A DNA stretch of 64,000 nt from Pedobacter steynii (GTDB lineage: Bacteria; Bacteroidota; Bacteroidia; Sphingobacteriales; Sphingobacteriaceae), in the NCBI RefSeq assembly GCF_001721645.1, contig NZ_CP017141.1, positions 3,720,001 to 3,784,000 on the forward strand. The letters run 5' to 3'. Made by a program: the position numbers and the translations under genes. Positions within the stretch are counted from its first letter, which is position 1. Each line of letters starts with the position of its first letter. Shown piece after piece: positions 8,968 to 15,858 of this stretch. Below the pieces are notes generated by a model, which saw nothing but the letters and a program-made list of their open reading frames with translations, was not told where the DNA came from and did no database searches.

Positions 8968-9951
8968 ATGAAAGTTTTAGTTACCGGAAGTTCCGGACAC
9001 CTGGGAGAGGCAATGGTGAGGAGGCTGAGCGAATTAAACGATGAAGTAATTGGGATAGATATCAGCAGCTCGCCCTTTACCAGTCATGTCGGTTCTATAA
9101 CCGATCCGTCTTTTCTGAGGACTTGCATGGAGGGAGTAGAGACTGTTTTTCATACTGCTACGCTTCATAAACCTCATGTGGCCACTCATAGTATGGAGCA
9201 ATTTATTGATACAAACATTACCGGAACCCTTTATCTCCTGCAGGAAGCTGTTGCTGCGGGCGTAAAGCGCTTTATTTTTACCAGCACCACAAGTGTATTC
9301 GGTGATGCGATGAAACCGGGTCCGGGAGCTCCGGCAGCCTGGGTAACGGAAGCGCTGGTACCGGTTCCCAAAAATATTTATGGGCTTACTAAATTAGCGG
9401 CCGAGGACCTTTGTCAGCTGTTCCATAAAAATCATGGCCTGCCTTGTATCGTCCTCAGAACATCCCGGTTCTTCCCTGAAGATGATGATGAGAAAGAAAA
9501 AAGAGAGGCTTTTCAGGGAGAAAACCTTAAAGCAAATGAATTTCTCTTTCGCCGGGTGGAATTGGAAGATGTAGTAGGGGCACAGTTAGCTGCAGCGGAA
9601 AAAGCCGGGATTTTGGGGTTTGGTAAATACATCATTACTGCGAGTTCTCCGTTTTTACCGGAAGACCTGGCTGATTTGAGAACAAATGCAGTTCAGGTGG
9701 TGGCTAAATATTATCCTGGTTACCAGGAGTTATATGAGCGTTGTGATTGGGAGATGTCTGCGGAGATCGACCGGGTATACGTGAATGAAAAAGCCAGGAA
9801 AGAGTTGGGCTGGATACCAAAATATGATTTTGGCTACCTGCTTGAACAGTTGAAAGCCGGGAATGAGCTTCGAAGTTCGCTGGCAAAACAGGTTGGAAAA
9901 AAAGGATATCATGCCCAATCATTTTCTGAAGGGCCTTATCCTGTGGATTGA
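8968..9951 (+). CDS. NAD-dependent epimerase/dehydratase (extended SDR)
   Basis: Protein of 327 residues with an N-terminal Rossmann motif TGSSGHLG (GxxGxxG), a conserved FTSTTSVFGDA strand with the catalytic Ser/Thr, and the YxxxK pair in NIYGLTKLAAE. It belongs to the extended short-chain dehydrogenases that act on nucleotide sugars or similar substrates. The C-terminal region (LGWIPKYDFGYLLEQL) is the usual substrate-binding lid. It does not sit in a sugar-nucleotide cluster, so the substrate is open. The FKBP promoter lies at its 3' end. Confidence 0.82.
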   Translation: MKVLVTGSSGHLGEAMVRRLSELNDEVIGIDISSSPFTSHVGSITDPSFLRTCMEGVETVFHTATLHKPHVATHSMEQFIDTNITGTLYLLQEAVAAGVKRFIFTSTTSVFGDAMKPGPGAPAAWVTEALVPVPKNIYGLTKLAAEDLCQLFHKNHGLPCIVLRTSRFFPEDDDEKEKREAFQGENLKANEFLFRRVELEDVVGAQLAAAEKAGILGFGKYIITASSPFLPEDLADLRTNAVQVVAKYYPGYQELYERCDWEMSAEIDRVYVNEKARKELGWIPKYDFGYLLEQLKAGNELRSSLAKQVGKKGYHAQSFSEGPYPVD

Positions 9952-9980
9952 TGAAAAAAACAATATATATGATATATTTG
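9948..9980 (+). promoter_or_regulatory. Promoter for the FKBP lipoprotein gene
   Basis: TTG at 9948-9950 and TATATTTG at 9973-9980 (22-nt gap) match the Bacteroidota -33/-7 pattern. The -7 box ends only 5 nt before the ATG at 9986, so a leaderless transcript is expected. Confidence 0.5.
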
Positions 9981-9985
9981 TGGAC

Positions 9986-10504
9986 ATGACTAAACTAAAA
10001 CACTTCTTATTATTGGTTTGCATAGCCGGATGCTTTGCAGCCTGTTCAAAAGATAAATCCGATAACGGTTATTCTGGTGAAATACCAAAATATGAAATAC
10101 CTGCTGCAGCAATGGCTCAATATAAACTGGACACTGCGGCAATCCGTAAATTTGTGACTGACAACAACCTTCAAAACATGAAGAAAGATGAAAATGGCGT
10201 GTTTTATCAGATTTCAGCGCCTGGTACCGGCAATCATCATTTTACTTTGGGTTCAAACATCACCATTGTTTATGAAGGAAAATTGCTGAACGGTACAACT
10301 TTCGATAGTTCAAAAGGAAGCGAAGTGAGCTTTCCATTAGGTGCTTTAATTCCGGGTTGGATCATTGGTGTTCCAAAAATTCAACCAGGCGGAAAAATAA
10401 GACTGTTGATCCCTTCTGTTTTTTGCTATGGAACAAGAGGGCAGGGGCCAATCGCTGCTAATTCCAACCTTGATTTTACCATCAGCCTGAATAATGTAAA
10501 TTAA
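9986..10504 (+). CDS. FKBP-type peptidyl-prolyl isomerase lipoprotein
   Basis: Protein of 172 residues. The N-terminus MTKLKHFLLLVCIAGCFAAC is a lipoprotein signal with Cys as the acyl site. The FKBP domain occupies the last ~100 residues: ITIVYEGKLLNGTTFDSSKG, IPGWIIGVPKIQPGGKIRLLIPS and the closing LDFTISL strand. It probably assists folding in the periplasm or at the outer membrane. The ATG at 9986 is chosen because the signal peptide starts there and a promoter box ends just before it; a longer frame opens upstream inside the epimerase gene. A strong terminator follows. Confidence 0.88.
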   Translation: MTKLKHFLLLVCIAGCFAACSKDKSDNGYSGEIPKYEIPAAAMAQYKLDTAAIRKFVTDNNLQNMKKDENGVFYQISAPGTGNHHFTLGSNITIVYEGKLLNGTTFDSSKGSEVSFPLGALIPGWIIGVPKIQPGGKIRLLIPSVFCYGTRGQGPIAANSNLDFTISLNNVN

Positions 10505-10527
10505 AGGAACATCAATTTTATATAGAG

Positions 10528-10570
10528 AAACGGGCAATAACCTAAAAATGAGGTTATTGCCCGTTTTTTA
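10528..10570 (+). terminator. Rho-independent terminator after the FKBP gene
   Basis: A perfect 16-bp stem (10528-10543 with 10551-10566, core CGGGCAATAACCT) with a 7-nt loop, followed by a T-run. It lies 24 nt after the stop codon. Confidence 0.92.
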
Positions 10571-10708
10571 TTAATATCATTTTACTTTTTATGGTATTTA
10601 TTCCCAAATGTTGTAAAGTTTGTTTACTTTTAAGATTAATGGACCTGCGTTACCCTTTATGAAGGGGCCGTATGAAGATAATTTGCTCCATTGAAGAAGA
10701 CCTGAATT

Positions 10709-11182
10709 ATGCTCGAAACAACGCCTCAGTCACTCACCGAACATAAACCCGAAAGCATACGCAGTCTGTACGACAGACATGCAGGCATGCTCCTGGGTTA
10801 TATTTTCGAAGTTGTCAAAGACAGAAAACTGGCAGAAGAATACCTGGTTAAAGTTTTTTGTGACCTTTCCATTCAATTTAATGATGTCAACTGGAACGGT
10901 GTCAGCGCCTGGCCTCCGTTACAAAAATTTACAAGAGAGAAGCTATGGTCTTCAGCGGATATCCCAGTACATGCCAGTCTGAGTTCCGGGGTAAAAATGC
11001 CCGGTTCTCCGGATCATGATCTGAAGCAATTGTCGGAGGAGCAAAGGCAGGTATTTTGCGATGTTTACTATCGTGGAAAAACAATTGCAGCTATCGCAGA
11101 AACGCTAAATAAAACAGAAGATTTAACCAGGAAGACTTTAAAAGAGGCTTTCGCTATAATGAGAAAAGGTAGTGAAAATTAA
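10709..11182 (+). CDS. ECF-type RNA polymerase sigma factor, divergent
   Basis: Protein of 157 residues. The N-terminal part SIRSLYDRHAGMLLGYIFEVVKDRKLAEEYLVKVFCDL resembles sigma region 2. The C-terminal part LSEEQRQVFCDVYYRGKTIAAIAETLNKTEDLTRKTLKEAFAIMRKG resembles the region 4 helix-turn-helix. Region 2 is degenerate and the linker is short, so promoter specificity may be narrow. The next gene overlaps it by 11 bp and encodes a membrane protein with an anti-sigma-like N-terminus. This is the usual layout of a sigma/anti-sigma pair. Confidence 0.8.
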   Translation: MLETTPQSLTEHKPESIRSLYDRHAGMLLGYIFEVVKDRKLAEEYLVKVFCDLSIQFNDVNWNGVSAWPPLQKFTREKLWSSADIPVHASLSSGVKMPGSPDHDLKQLSEEQRQVFCDVYYRGKTIAAIAETLNKTEDLTRKTLKEAFAIMRKGSEN

Positions 11183-11672
11183 CGAATACATAGAAAGCGG
11201 AATATTGGAAGCGTATGTATTAGGTTCTGCCTCTGAAGCGGAAGCCAATGAGCTGTTACAGCTAAAAACGCAACACCCACAAATTGAAGAGGCACTCTTT
11301 AAACTGGAATCAGATCTGGAACGTATCGCGGAACATATGGCCATTACGCCTCCTCCCAATACCTGGGCTAAGATTGAAGGAGGAATCAATGAACTGGTTA
11401 AAGCGCCTCAATTTGGATATCTAATAGGAGAGGAACCTAAAGAAAGCAGCCGGGGTTCCAGGTCACGTAAAAGTGAGCAGTTTATAGAGATCGAAGCCGA
11501 ATCCGGACACATGCGCATCCGTAAAATATGGAGGTGGGTATTTCTCGCAGTTTTTGTGCTTGGAAAGATTTTCCTTGCCTTTGCAATTTACTATTACCTG
11601 GAAAACCGTCATACACAGGAAGAAATAGAAAAGCTAAAAACCGAGTTGGAAAATAAAAGATCTGATAATTAG
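11172..11672 (+). CDS. Anti-sigma-factor-like membrane protein
   Basis: Protein of 166 residues starting at a GTG that overlaps the sigma gene by 11 bp, which suggests translational coupling. Residues 1-60 (YIESGILEAYVLGSASEAEANELLQLKTQHPQIEEAL) match the cytoplasmic anti-sigma domain of the RskA type seen in Bacteroidota. One membrane helix lies near residues 118-140 (WVFLAVFVLGKIFLAFAIYYY), then a short charged coiled-coil tail. It probably holds the sigma factor at the membrane until a signal arrives. The usual large periplasmic domain is missing. Confidence 0.75.
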   Translation: MKINEYIESGILEAYVLGSASEAEANELLQLKTQHPQIEEALFKLESDLERIAEHMAITPPPNTWAKIEGGINELVKAPQFGYLIGEEPKESSRGSRSRKSEQFIEIEAESGHMRIRKIWRWVFLAVFVLGKIFLAFAIYYYLENRHTQEEIEKLKTELENKRSDN

Positions 11673-11720
11673 TGCTGGTATTGCGTTAACCTGTCCTATC
11701 TGAATCATTCTTCCGGAGCA

Positions 11721-11728
11721 TAGTTTTG
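11721..11728 (+). promoter_or_regulatory. Promoter -7 box for the DUF4822-type lipoprotein
   Basis: TAGTTTTG fits TAnnTTTG. It overlaps the GTG at 11728, so the ATG at 11752 is the better start. Confidence 0.45.
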
Positions 11729-11751
11729 TGGTACTAATCAAAAAACAAACT

Positions 11752-12198
11752 ATGAATCTAAAGATGAAAACTTCAGTGCTGATGGTATGCTGTCTATTGC
11801 TGCTCGGCATTACTTCCTGTAAAAAAGACGACGACAAGACCCCGGAACAATCTTCTGCAACGCCTTCAGAAATTTTAGCCTCCGTTACCTGGAAATCTAC
11901 AACCGTTAAGGACCAGACAGGGAAAGATGTAACTGCCGCTAATGGTGGATACGTTGGTCTGGCAAAGTACAATTTAAACGGCGACTTTGAAATCAGGGCA
12001 TTTGATGGCACATTGAGGAGCTCAGGTCAATGGGCATTGACTGCAGACGGTAAAAAGAGAATGTTAATCGGTACAACTGCTGCCGGTGCTCAGTTTTCAA
12101 GAGTGGTGGATATCCTGGTGCTCAGCAAAGAGGTTTTTACTTACCGCATTACGAACCCTCAGGGAGAGGTGGTTGATGTGGAACATGTTCCGAATTAG
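11752..12198 (+). CDS. Small lipoprotein, DUF4822-like
   Basis: Protein of 148 residues with a lipoprotein signal (MNLKMKTSVLMVCCLLLLGITSC, lipobox before the Cys) and a lysine/aspartate-rich tether. The remainder (LASVTWKSTTVKDQTGKDVTAANGGYVG ... SGQWALTADGKKRMLIG) resembles the DUF4822 domain, a small beta-rich fold of unknown function. A second Met lies at 11764. A terminator hairpin follows. No functional partner is evident; the sigma pair upstream could be a regulator by position only. Confidence 0.75.
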   Translation: MNLKMKTSVLMVCCLLLLGITSCKKDDDKTPEQSSATPSEILASVTWKSTTVKDQTGKDVTAANGGYVGLAKYNLNGDFEIRAFDGTLRSSGQWALTADGKKRMLIGTTAAGAQFSRVVDILVLSKEVFTYRITNPQGEVVDVEHVPN

Positions 12199-12217
12199 CC
12201 GTTTAGGATCTCCAATA

Positions 12218-12250
12218 ATTAAAAGAAGGGGGATTTCCCCTTCTTTTAAT
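12218..12250 (+). terminator. Bidirectional terminator between convergent genes
   Basis: A perfect 14-bp stem (12218-12231 with 12237-12250, core AAAAGAAGGGG) with a 5-nt loop. The A- and T-rich arms can act for both the lipoprotein gene and the convergent HAD gene. Confidence 0.85.
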
Positions 12251-12263
12251 ACCATATGTTGAT

Positions 12264-12920
12264 TTAAAACAGTGCTTTAATTTTGTCGTAAGACAGATCG
12301 TTATAATTATCTATATACAGGTCACACTTCGGAAGTTCTTCAATCGTATGAGAGCTAAGCACGCCTACTACACGCATTCCTGCATTTAAAGCTGCAGATA
12401 TTCCGGAAAACGAATCTTCAAAAACAAGGCATTGATCTGGTGATACCCCAAGATTATGTGCCGATTTTAAATATACTTCAGGATCTGGCTTATGTTTTTT
12501 TACATCTTCACTGGCTAAAATTGAACCTAGTTTTTCACGAAGGTCGATTTTACTCAGGATCAGGTCAAGATTTGCATAAGGAGCTGATGTGGCTACACCA
12601 AGTTTTATCTGATGACTTTCCAGGTCTGATATGAACTGAAGGAAACCGGAAATGGGGTCCACATGAGGTTCGTAGATTTTCCGGAACAGACTTTCTTTCT
12701 CCTCTTCTAATTGCAGGAGTTCTTCTCCCTGAACGGGGCGGTTAAAAAAGTGACTGAAAATATAACTGTTACTCTTTCCGAACATGTGTTGGGCAAATTC
12801 GGCCTCTGTTGGTGCCATATTCCGAACGGAGAAAAAATCTCGAAAAGCAAGGGAATGGTATGGATTCGTATGGACGATCACACCATCCATGTCAAAGATC
12901 ACTGCAATTTCTTTATTCAT
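12264..12920 (-). CDS. HAD-family phosphatase/phosphomutase
   Basis: Protein of 218 residues with HAD motif I FDMDGVIVHT (nucleophile D10, acid D12), motif II VATSAP, motif III lysine in SEDVKKHKPDPEVY, and motif IV FEDSFSGISAALNAG. The small helical cap after motif I places it with beta-phosphoglucomutase-like and sugar-phosphate phosphatases. The likely substrate is a small sugar phosphate, not determinable here. A promoter box at 12925-12932 ends 4 nt before its start codon. Confidence 0.88.
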   Translation of the reverse strand: MNKEIAVIFDMDGVIVHTNPYHSLAFRDFFSVRNMAPTEAEFAQHMFGKSNSYIFSHFFNRPVQGEELLQLEEEKESLFRKIYEPHVDPISGFLQFISDLESHQIKLGVATSAPYANLDLILSKIDLREKLGSILASEDVKKHKPDPEVYLKSAHNLGVSPDQCLVFEDSFSGISAALNAGMRVVGVLSSHTIEELPKCDLYIDNYNDLSYDKIKALF

Positions 12921-12924
12921 CCGG

Positions 12925-12932
12925 CAAAGTTA
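12925..12932 (-). promoter_or_regulatory. Promoter -7 box for the HAD gene
   Basis: The minus strand reads TAACTTTG, matching TAnnTTTG. Only 4 nt separate it from the start codon at 12920, so a leaderless mRNA is predicted. No convincing -33 element is visible. Confidence 0.4.
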
Positions 12933-13057
12933 ACATCATTTTTGAAGGAGCCGGATTTTTTGTGCAGATCAGCAAATACACGCCGATTTCCCGCAAATAA
13001 TAAACCGCCGGATGGATCTACAAATAAAATGGTAATATTGATTGATAATCTAAAAAA

Positions 13058-14068
13058 ATGAAAACAGCGTTTACCCTAATTTTAAGCCTGATGACTTCCT
13101 TTCTTTATGCGCAAAATGAGGAGAACAGGATTCAAACCGACAGTTCTTTCATCATTGCCACACAACCGGCTTCAGTCTATAAGGGCACTTATAAAAATGG
13201 CAAACCTTTCCATGGTTTTTTCAAAAAGGTACTTCCGGGATTAAACCTTTACCTGGTGGATGAATATGAAAATGGAGAAGCCCGGTATCAATATTCGAAA
13301 TCTGGTCTGGAGCAACATTCCGGAGAAGGCAGTAAAATTCTTGACATCAGATCGGTTTATAAGAATGGTAAAATTACAGATGGACCAGAGTATGTGCTGC
13401 TGGAAGGGGGGCTAACCATAAAAGATTGGAAAGAGGGTAAACTGGACCATTTTACCGTAGATCTTTTTGCTATGCATTACTATAACCGGATCAGTCTGAA
13501 AAAAACGAGCGATACGATTCTGATCAGAAACCTGGAAGATACAGTATCCAATATAAAAATCTATGTCAAAGATCAACACCTGATCGCTGAAATGTCTGCA
13601 TCAGGAAAACCTGTTTTTTATAGTCAGCAACTGGACAACATTAAGGGAGTGCTTCCGGCAGAAAGCAGGATTACCGGTATTAAAAAAGACGGTATTGTTT
13701 ATTACAATGCCAGCAAAAATATTGAACTGACAGAAGAACCTCTCCATGATCATAAAATCAATACTAAACTTCTTATGAGTTTACTGCTGCCAAAAACAAC
13801 TGATCTGAATGTTGTTTTCCAGCATCTTGGAGATCTTTTTTCTAAAGAAGAAGCCTTGTTGGTCATTTATAAAAGTGGCGCTTCAAAAGAGAAACCCGAA
13901 ATTTTAAGCTTTTTACAAACTGATGCCCAGGGGAAAATTGATTCCGGAATTACCTGGACCGCAGATGCCAGGCCTTACTATGAAATTTATAATAAGGGTA
14001 AAGTCAGCAAAAAGGAATTCATCAGCTTAGCAGCTTTTCAGGCGGTGTTTATGAAATACATGCAGTAA
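13058..14068 (+). CDS. Secreted protein with MORN-like start, function unknown
   Basis: Protein of 336 residues with a Sec signal peptide (MKTAFTLILSLMTSFLYAQ). Near residues 40-60 the repeat-like YKGTYKNGKPFHGFFKK and later YENGEARYQY resemble MORN/toxin-antidote repeat units. The rest is beta-rich with no motif I recognise. It stands alone: the HAD gene upstream is divergent, and the downstream gene is 234 bp away. It may be an envelope protein; no function is proposed. Confidence 0.7.
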   Translation: MKTAFTLILSLMTSFLYAQNEENRIQTDSSFIIATQPASVYKGTYKNGKPFHGFFKKVLPGLNLYLVDEYENGEARYQYSKSGLEQHSGEGSKILDIRSVYKNGKITDGPEYVLLEGGLTIKDWKEGKLDHFTVDLFAMHYYNRISLKKTSDTILIRNLEDTVSNIKIYVKDQHLIAEMSASGKPVFYSQQLDNIKGVLPAESRITGIKKDGIVYYNASKNIELTEEPLHDHKINTKLLMSLLLPKTTDLNVVFQHLGDLFSKEEALLVIYKSGASKEKPEILSFLQTDAQGKIDSGITWTADARPYYEIYNKGKVSKKEFISLAAFQAVFMKYMQ

Positions 14069-14207
14069 GAAAATCCGGTTAAAATGCGGATATAATGTGT
14101 TGCATTTCCCTTTAGTTTTTATTAATGATTACTTCGTTATTAATAGGGGATTGATAGGTCATTTATTGGTCTGTCATACCTTTTAACAACGTTTTTATAA
14201 CTTAGTA

Positions 14208-14287
14208 GCTATTAACTTTAATTAGTTACATATTAATAGTATATGCAAAATATTTCGTAAATTACTGCTATTGAACTTAATTAGTTA
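14208..14287 (+). repeat. Two 21-nt near-identical direct repeats before the DUF6266 fusion gene
   Basis: 14208-14228 and 14267-14287 both run GCTATT...ACTT..AATTAGTTA and differ by one shift within the middle. They are 59 bp apart and end 15 nt before the start codon. They could be paired binding sites for a regulator. Confidence 0.45.
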
Positions 14288-14302
14288 ACTAAAAGCAGTA
14301 AA

Positions 14303-15433
14303 ATGGGAAAATTAATAAACGGGCTATTTGGCGGATTCCATGGCAGAATCGGCAACCTGGTAGGTTATACTTTAAAAGGTAAACACATCATTAGAAAAAT
14401 AGGTATCAGTACTAAACCGCTGACCCCCGCAAGAAAAGCCAATTGCCAAAAAATGAAGGTAGTAAACGAAATACTGAGCCCTTCGCTTCCTGTTATACGG
14501 GCTGGATTCCGTCTGGCAATTGTCGGAACGGATAAAAGCGAGTATAATGAAGCCGTTTCTTATAATAAACTGAATGCCCTTCAGGGTGAATATCCAAACA
14601 TCAGCCTGGATTATACCAAAGTACTGGTCAGCATGGGAGATCTCCCTATGGCGGTTAATCCTGCAATCAGCCAGAATGCTGATGGCAATGAGATCGAATT
14701 TAACTGGGAAATACCGGCTGATCTGTCTTACCAATATGATAACGACCGTGCCATGCTGATGATTTATTTCCCGGCATTAAAAGTAAGCTGTTATCATCTG
14801 ATCGGATCAAAAAGAGCTGAAGGTAAAGACACGATCCGTATCGATGGAGCCCATGCAGGAGAACGCATGGAAGCTTATATCTCTTTTATTAAAGACGATG
14901 GAAAACAGGTCTCAAATAGTGTTTATGCCGGTTCTTTAAATGCCGGTAAAGCAACAGAAAGCACTGTAGAAACAGCGCCAAAAACAGCAACACCAATCCT
15001 GGATTTCAGTTTTTCAGGCCCGGATTTTGAAATCATAGACGTTCCGAATCAGGAGCTGAGTTCAGCTAAAGGTTGGAATCAGTATTTCTTGAAAAACAAG
15101 GCTAGTGATGAGATTATTGGTGATTTCACCTTTAAACTCAGACAAAACAACCAGTATATAGCCGAAATTGAGATCAACATCTCTCCTGTGGAGCAGCGTA
15201 AAGGTGATACAAAAGAAGCTGCATCGGCGCTAATGTCTTTCCTGTTTGAAAAAGCAAAAGTTAACCGGATTGTAAAAACGGTGAATGCTAAAGATGAGGC
15301 TGCTATAGCCTTGCTGAGGAGCTTAGGTTTCAGTGAAGAAGGCTATTTCGTGGAAAATGCCTTCATAGATGGTAAATGGATCAATCAATATCAGTTTGCC
15401 ATGCTAAAATCTGAATGGGATTTATTTAAATAA
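14303..15433 (+). CDS. DUF6266-like protein fused to a GNAT acetyltransferase
   Basis: Protein of 376 residues. Residues 1-~215 (MGKLINGLFGGFHGRIGNLVG ... RKANCQKM ... PAISQNADGNEIEFNWE) match the DUF6266 family, which is common in Pedobacter-like genomes and normally stands alone at ~210 residues. Residues ~240-376 form a GNAT fold: IIGDFTFKLRQNNQYIAEIEINISP, QRKGDTKEAASALMSFLFE (the acetyl-CoA loop, with RKGDT in place of RGxGxA), and AIALLRSLGFSEEGYFVEN. The linker is Thr/Ala-rich. An acetyltransferase acting where the DUF6266 part docks is a reasonable inference. The fusion lies in one uninterrupted frame. Confidence 0.78.
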   Translation: MGKLINGLFGGFHGRIGNLVGYTLKGKHIIRKIGISTKPLTPARKANCQKMKVVNEILSPSLPVIRAGFRLAIVGTDKSEYNEAVSYNKLNALQGEYPNISLDYTKVLVSMGDLPMAVNPAISQNADGNEIEFNWEIPADLSYQYDNDRAMLMIYFPALKVSCYHLIGSKRAEGKDTIRIDGAHAGERMEAYISFIKDDGKQVSNSVYAGSLNAGKATESTVETAPKTATPILDFSFSGPDFEIIDVPNQELSSAKGWNQYFLKNKASDEIIGDFTFKLRQNNQYIAEIEINISPVEQRKGDTKEAASALMSFLFEKAKVNRIVKTVNAKDEAAIALLRSLGFSEEGYFVENAFIDGKWINQYQFAMLKSEWDLFK

Positions 15434-15468
15434 AATTTGTAATTCCTATGGGATTAGTAGATTATTTG

Positions 15469-15476
15469 TATATTTG
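15469..15476 (+). promoter_or_regulatory. Promoter -7 box before the SAM riboswitch
   Basis: TATATTTG matches TAnnTTTG. It would start transcription near 15482, about 24 nt before riboswitch stem P1. No good -33 element is present at the expected distance. Confidence 0.55.
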
Positions 15477-15505
15477 CTGCTGAAGATGCTTCTTTAATCT
15501 TCCGA

Positions 15506-15611
15506 CTTATCCAGAAAGACTGAGGGAATGGCCCTGTGATGTCTTAGCAACCTCTACCTTCTAACCGGTAAAAGGTGCTAATTCCAATTCGCAAATAGCG
15601 AATAAGATAAG
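15506..15611 (+). promoter_or_regulatory. SAM-I (S-box) riboswitch
   Basis: The P1 arms CTTATC (15506-15511) and GATAAG (15606-15611) enclose the typical S-box core: CCAGAAAGACTGAGGGA, TGGCCCTGTGATGTCTTAGCAACC, then AAAGGTGCTAATTCC. These conserved blocks identify an S-adenosylmethionine aptamer. It lies in the leader of the SusC/SusD genes at 15859-20492. The leader between aptamer and gene is ~250 nt and contains a second possible control layer (a Cys-rich ORF). S-box RNAs usually switch off sulfur-amino-acid synthesis and uptake genes when SAM is abundant. Confidence 0.93.
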
Positions 15612-15642
15612 CAGTTCAACAGCTACAATGCTGCTGCTTATC
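15606..15642 (+). promoter_or_regulatory. Alternative hairpin competing with riboswitch P1
   Basis: GATAAGCAG (15606-15614) is fully complementary to CTGCTTATC (15634-15642). Since 15606-15611 is also the 3' arm of P1, the two pairings exclude each other. An ATG at 15628, in frame with the Cys-rich leader ORF, falls in the loop. No U-run follows, so translational control or Rho-dependent control is more likely than intrinsic termination. Confidence 0.6.
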
Positions 15643-15705
15643 AAGCCATCACTCATCACTGAAAAAGAAGGAAACGGGGCGCATCCTAAACTTAAATTTA
15701 AGCAT

Positions 15706-15831
15706 ATGAACCTACTCTTACTTCCTTACGAAACTAGCTGCGCTAAATCTTTTTATCACCCTGTTGCAAATCACGATATGCGTGGGGCAACACTCATGTG
15801 TTGTTGCCGGATCTTTCGTACCAAATTCTAA
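15706..15831 (+). CDS. Leader ORF with three consecutive Cys codons
   Basis: Predicted 41-residue peptide starting at the ATG at 15706 (an in-frame ATG at 15628 would give 67 residues). Residues 32-34 are encoded by TGT TGT TGC (15799-15807). It sits between the SAM riboswitch and the SusC start, and ends 27 nt before that start. It has no recognisable domain. The Cys run lies in the 3' arm of a hairpin (15786-15808), the arrangement expected if ribosome stalling on Cys codons reshapes the leader. A second Cys-run leader ORF occurs before the next SusC operon in the window, which raises the odds that this is functional. The ORF is short and its expression is unproven. Confidence 0.5.
   Translation: MNLLLLPYETSCAKSFYHPVANHDMRGATLMCCCRIFRTKF
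15786..15808 (+). promoter_or_regulatory. Hairpin overlapping the Cys codons of the leader ORF
   Basis: GGCAACA (15786-15792) pairs perfectly with TGTTGCC (15802-15808) around a 9-nt loop; an overlapping 6-bp alternative (CAACAC with GTGTTG) also exists. A ribosome paused at 15799-15807 would disrupt it. It lies ~50 nt before the SusC start codon. Confidence 0.5.
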
Positions 15832-15858
15832 ACTTCTTACACTTATTTCAAAACCAAT

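Noticed and set aside
15628..15705. In-frame extension of the Cys-rich leader ORF starting at 15628
   Set aside because: This ATG lies in the riboswitch expression platform, and the extension overlaps regulatory structure. The ATG at 15706 was taken as the main start, with the longer form kept as an alternative.
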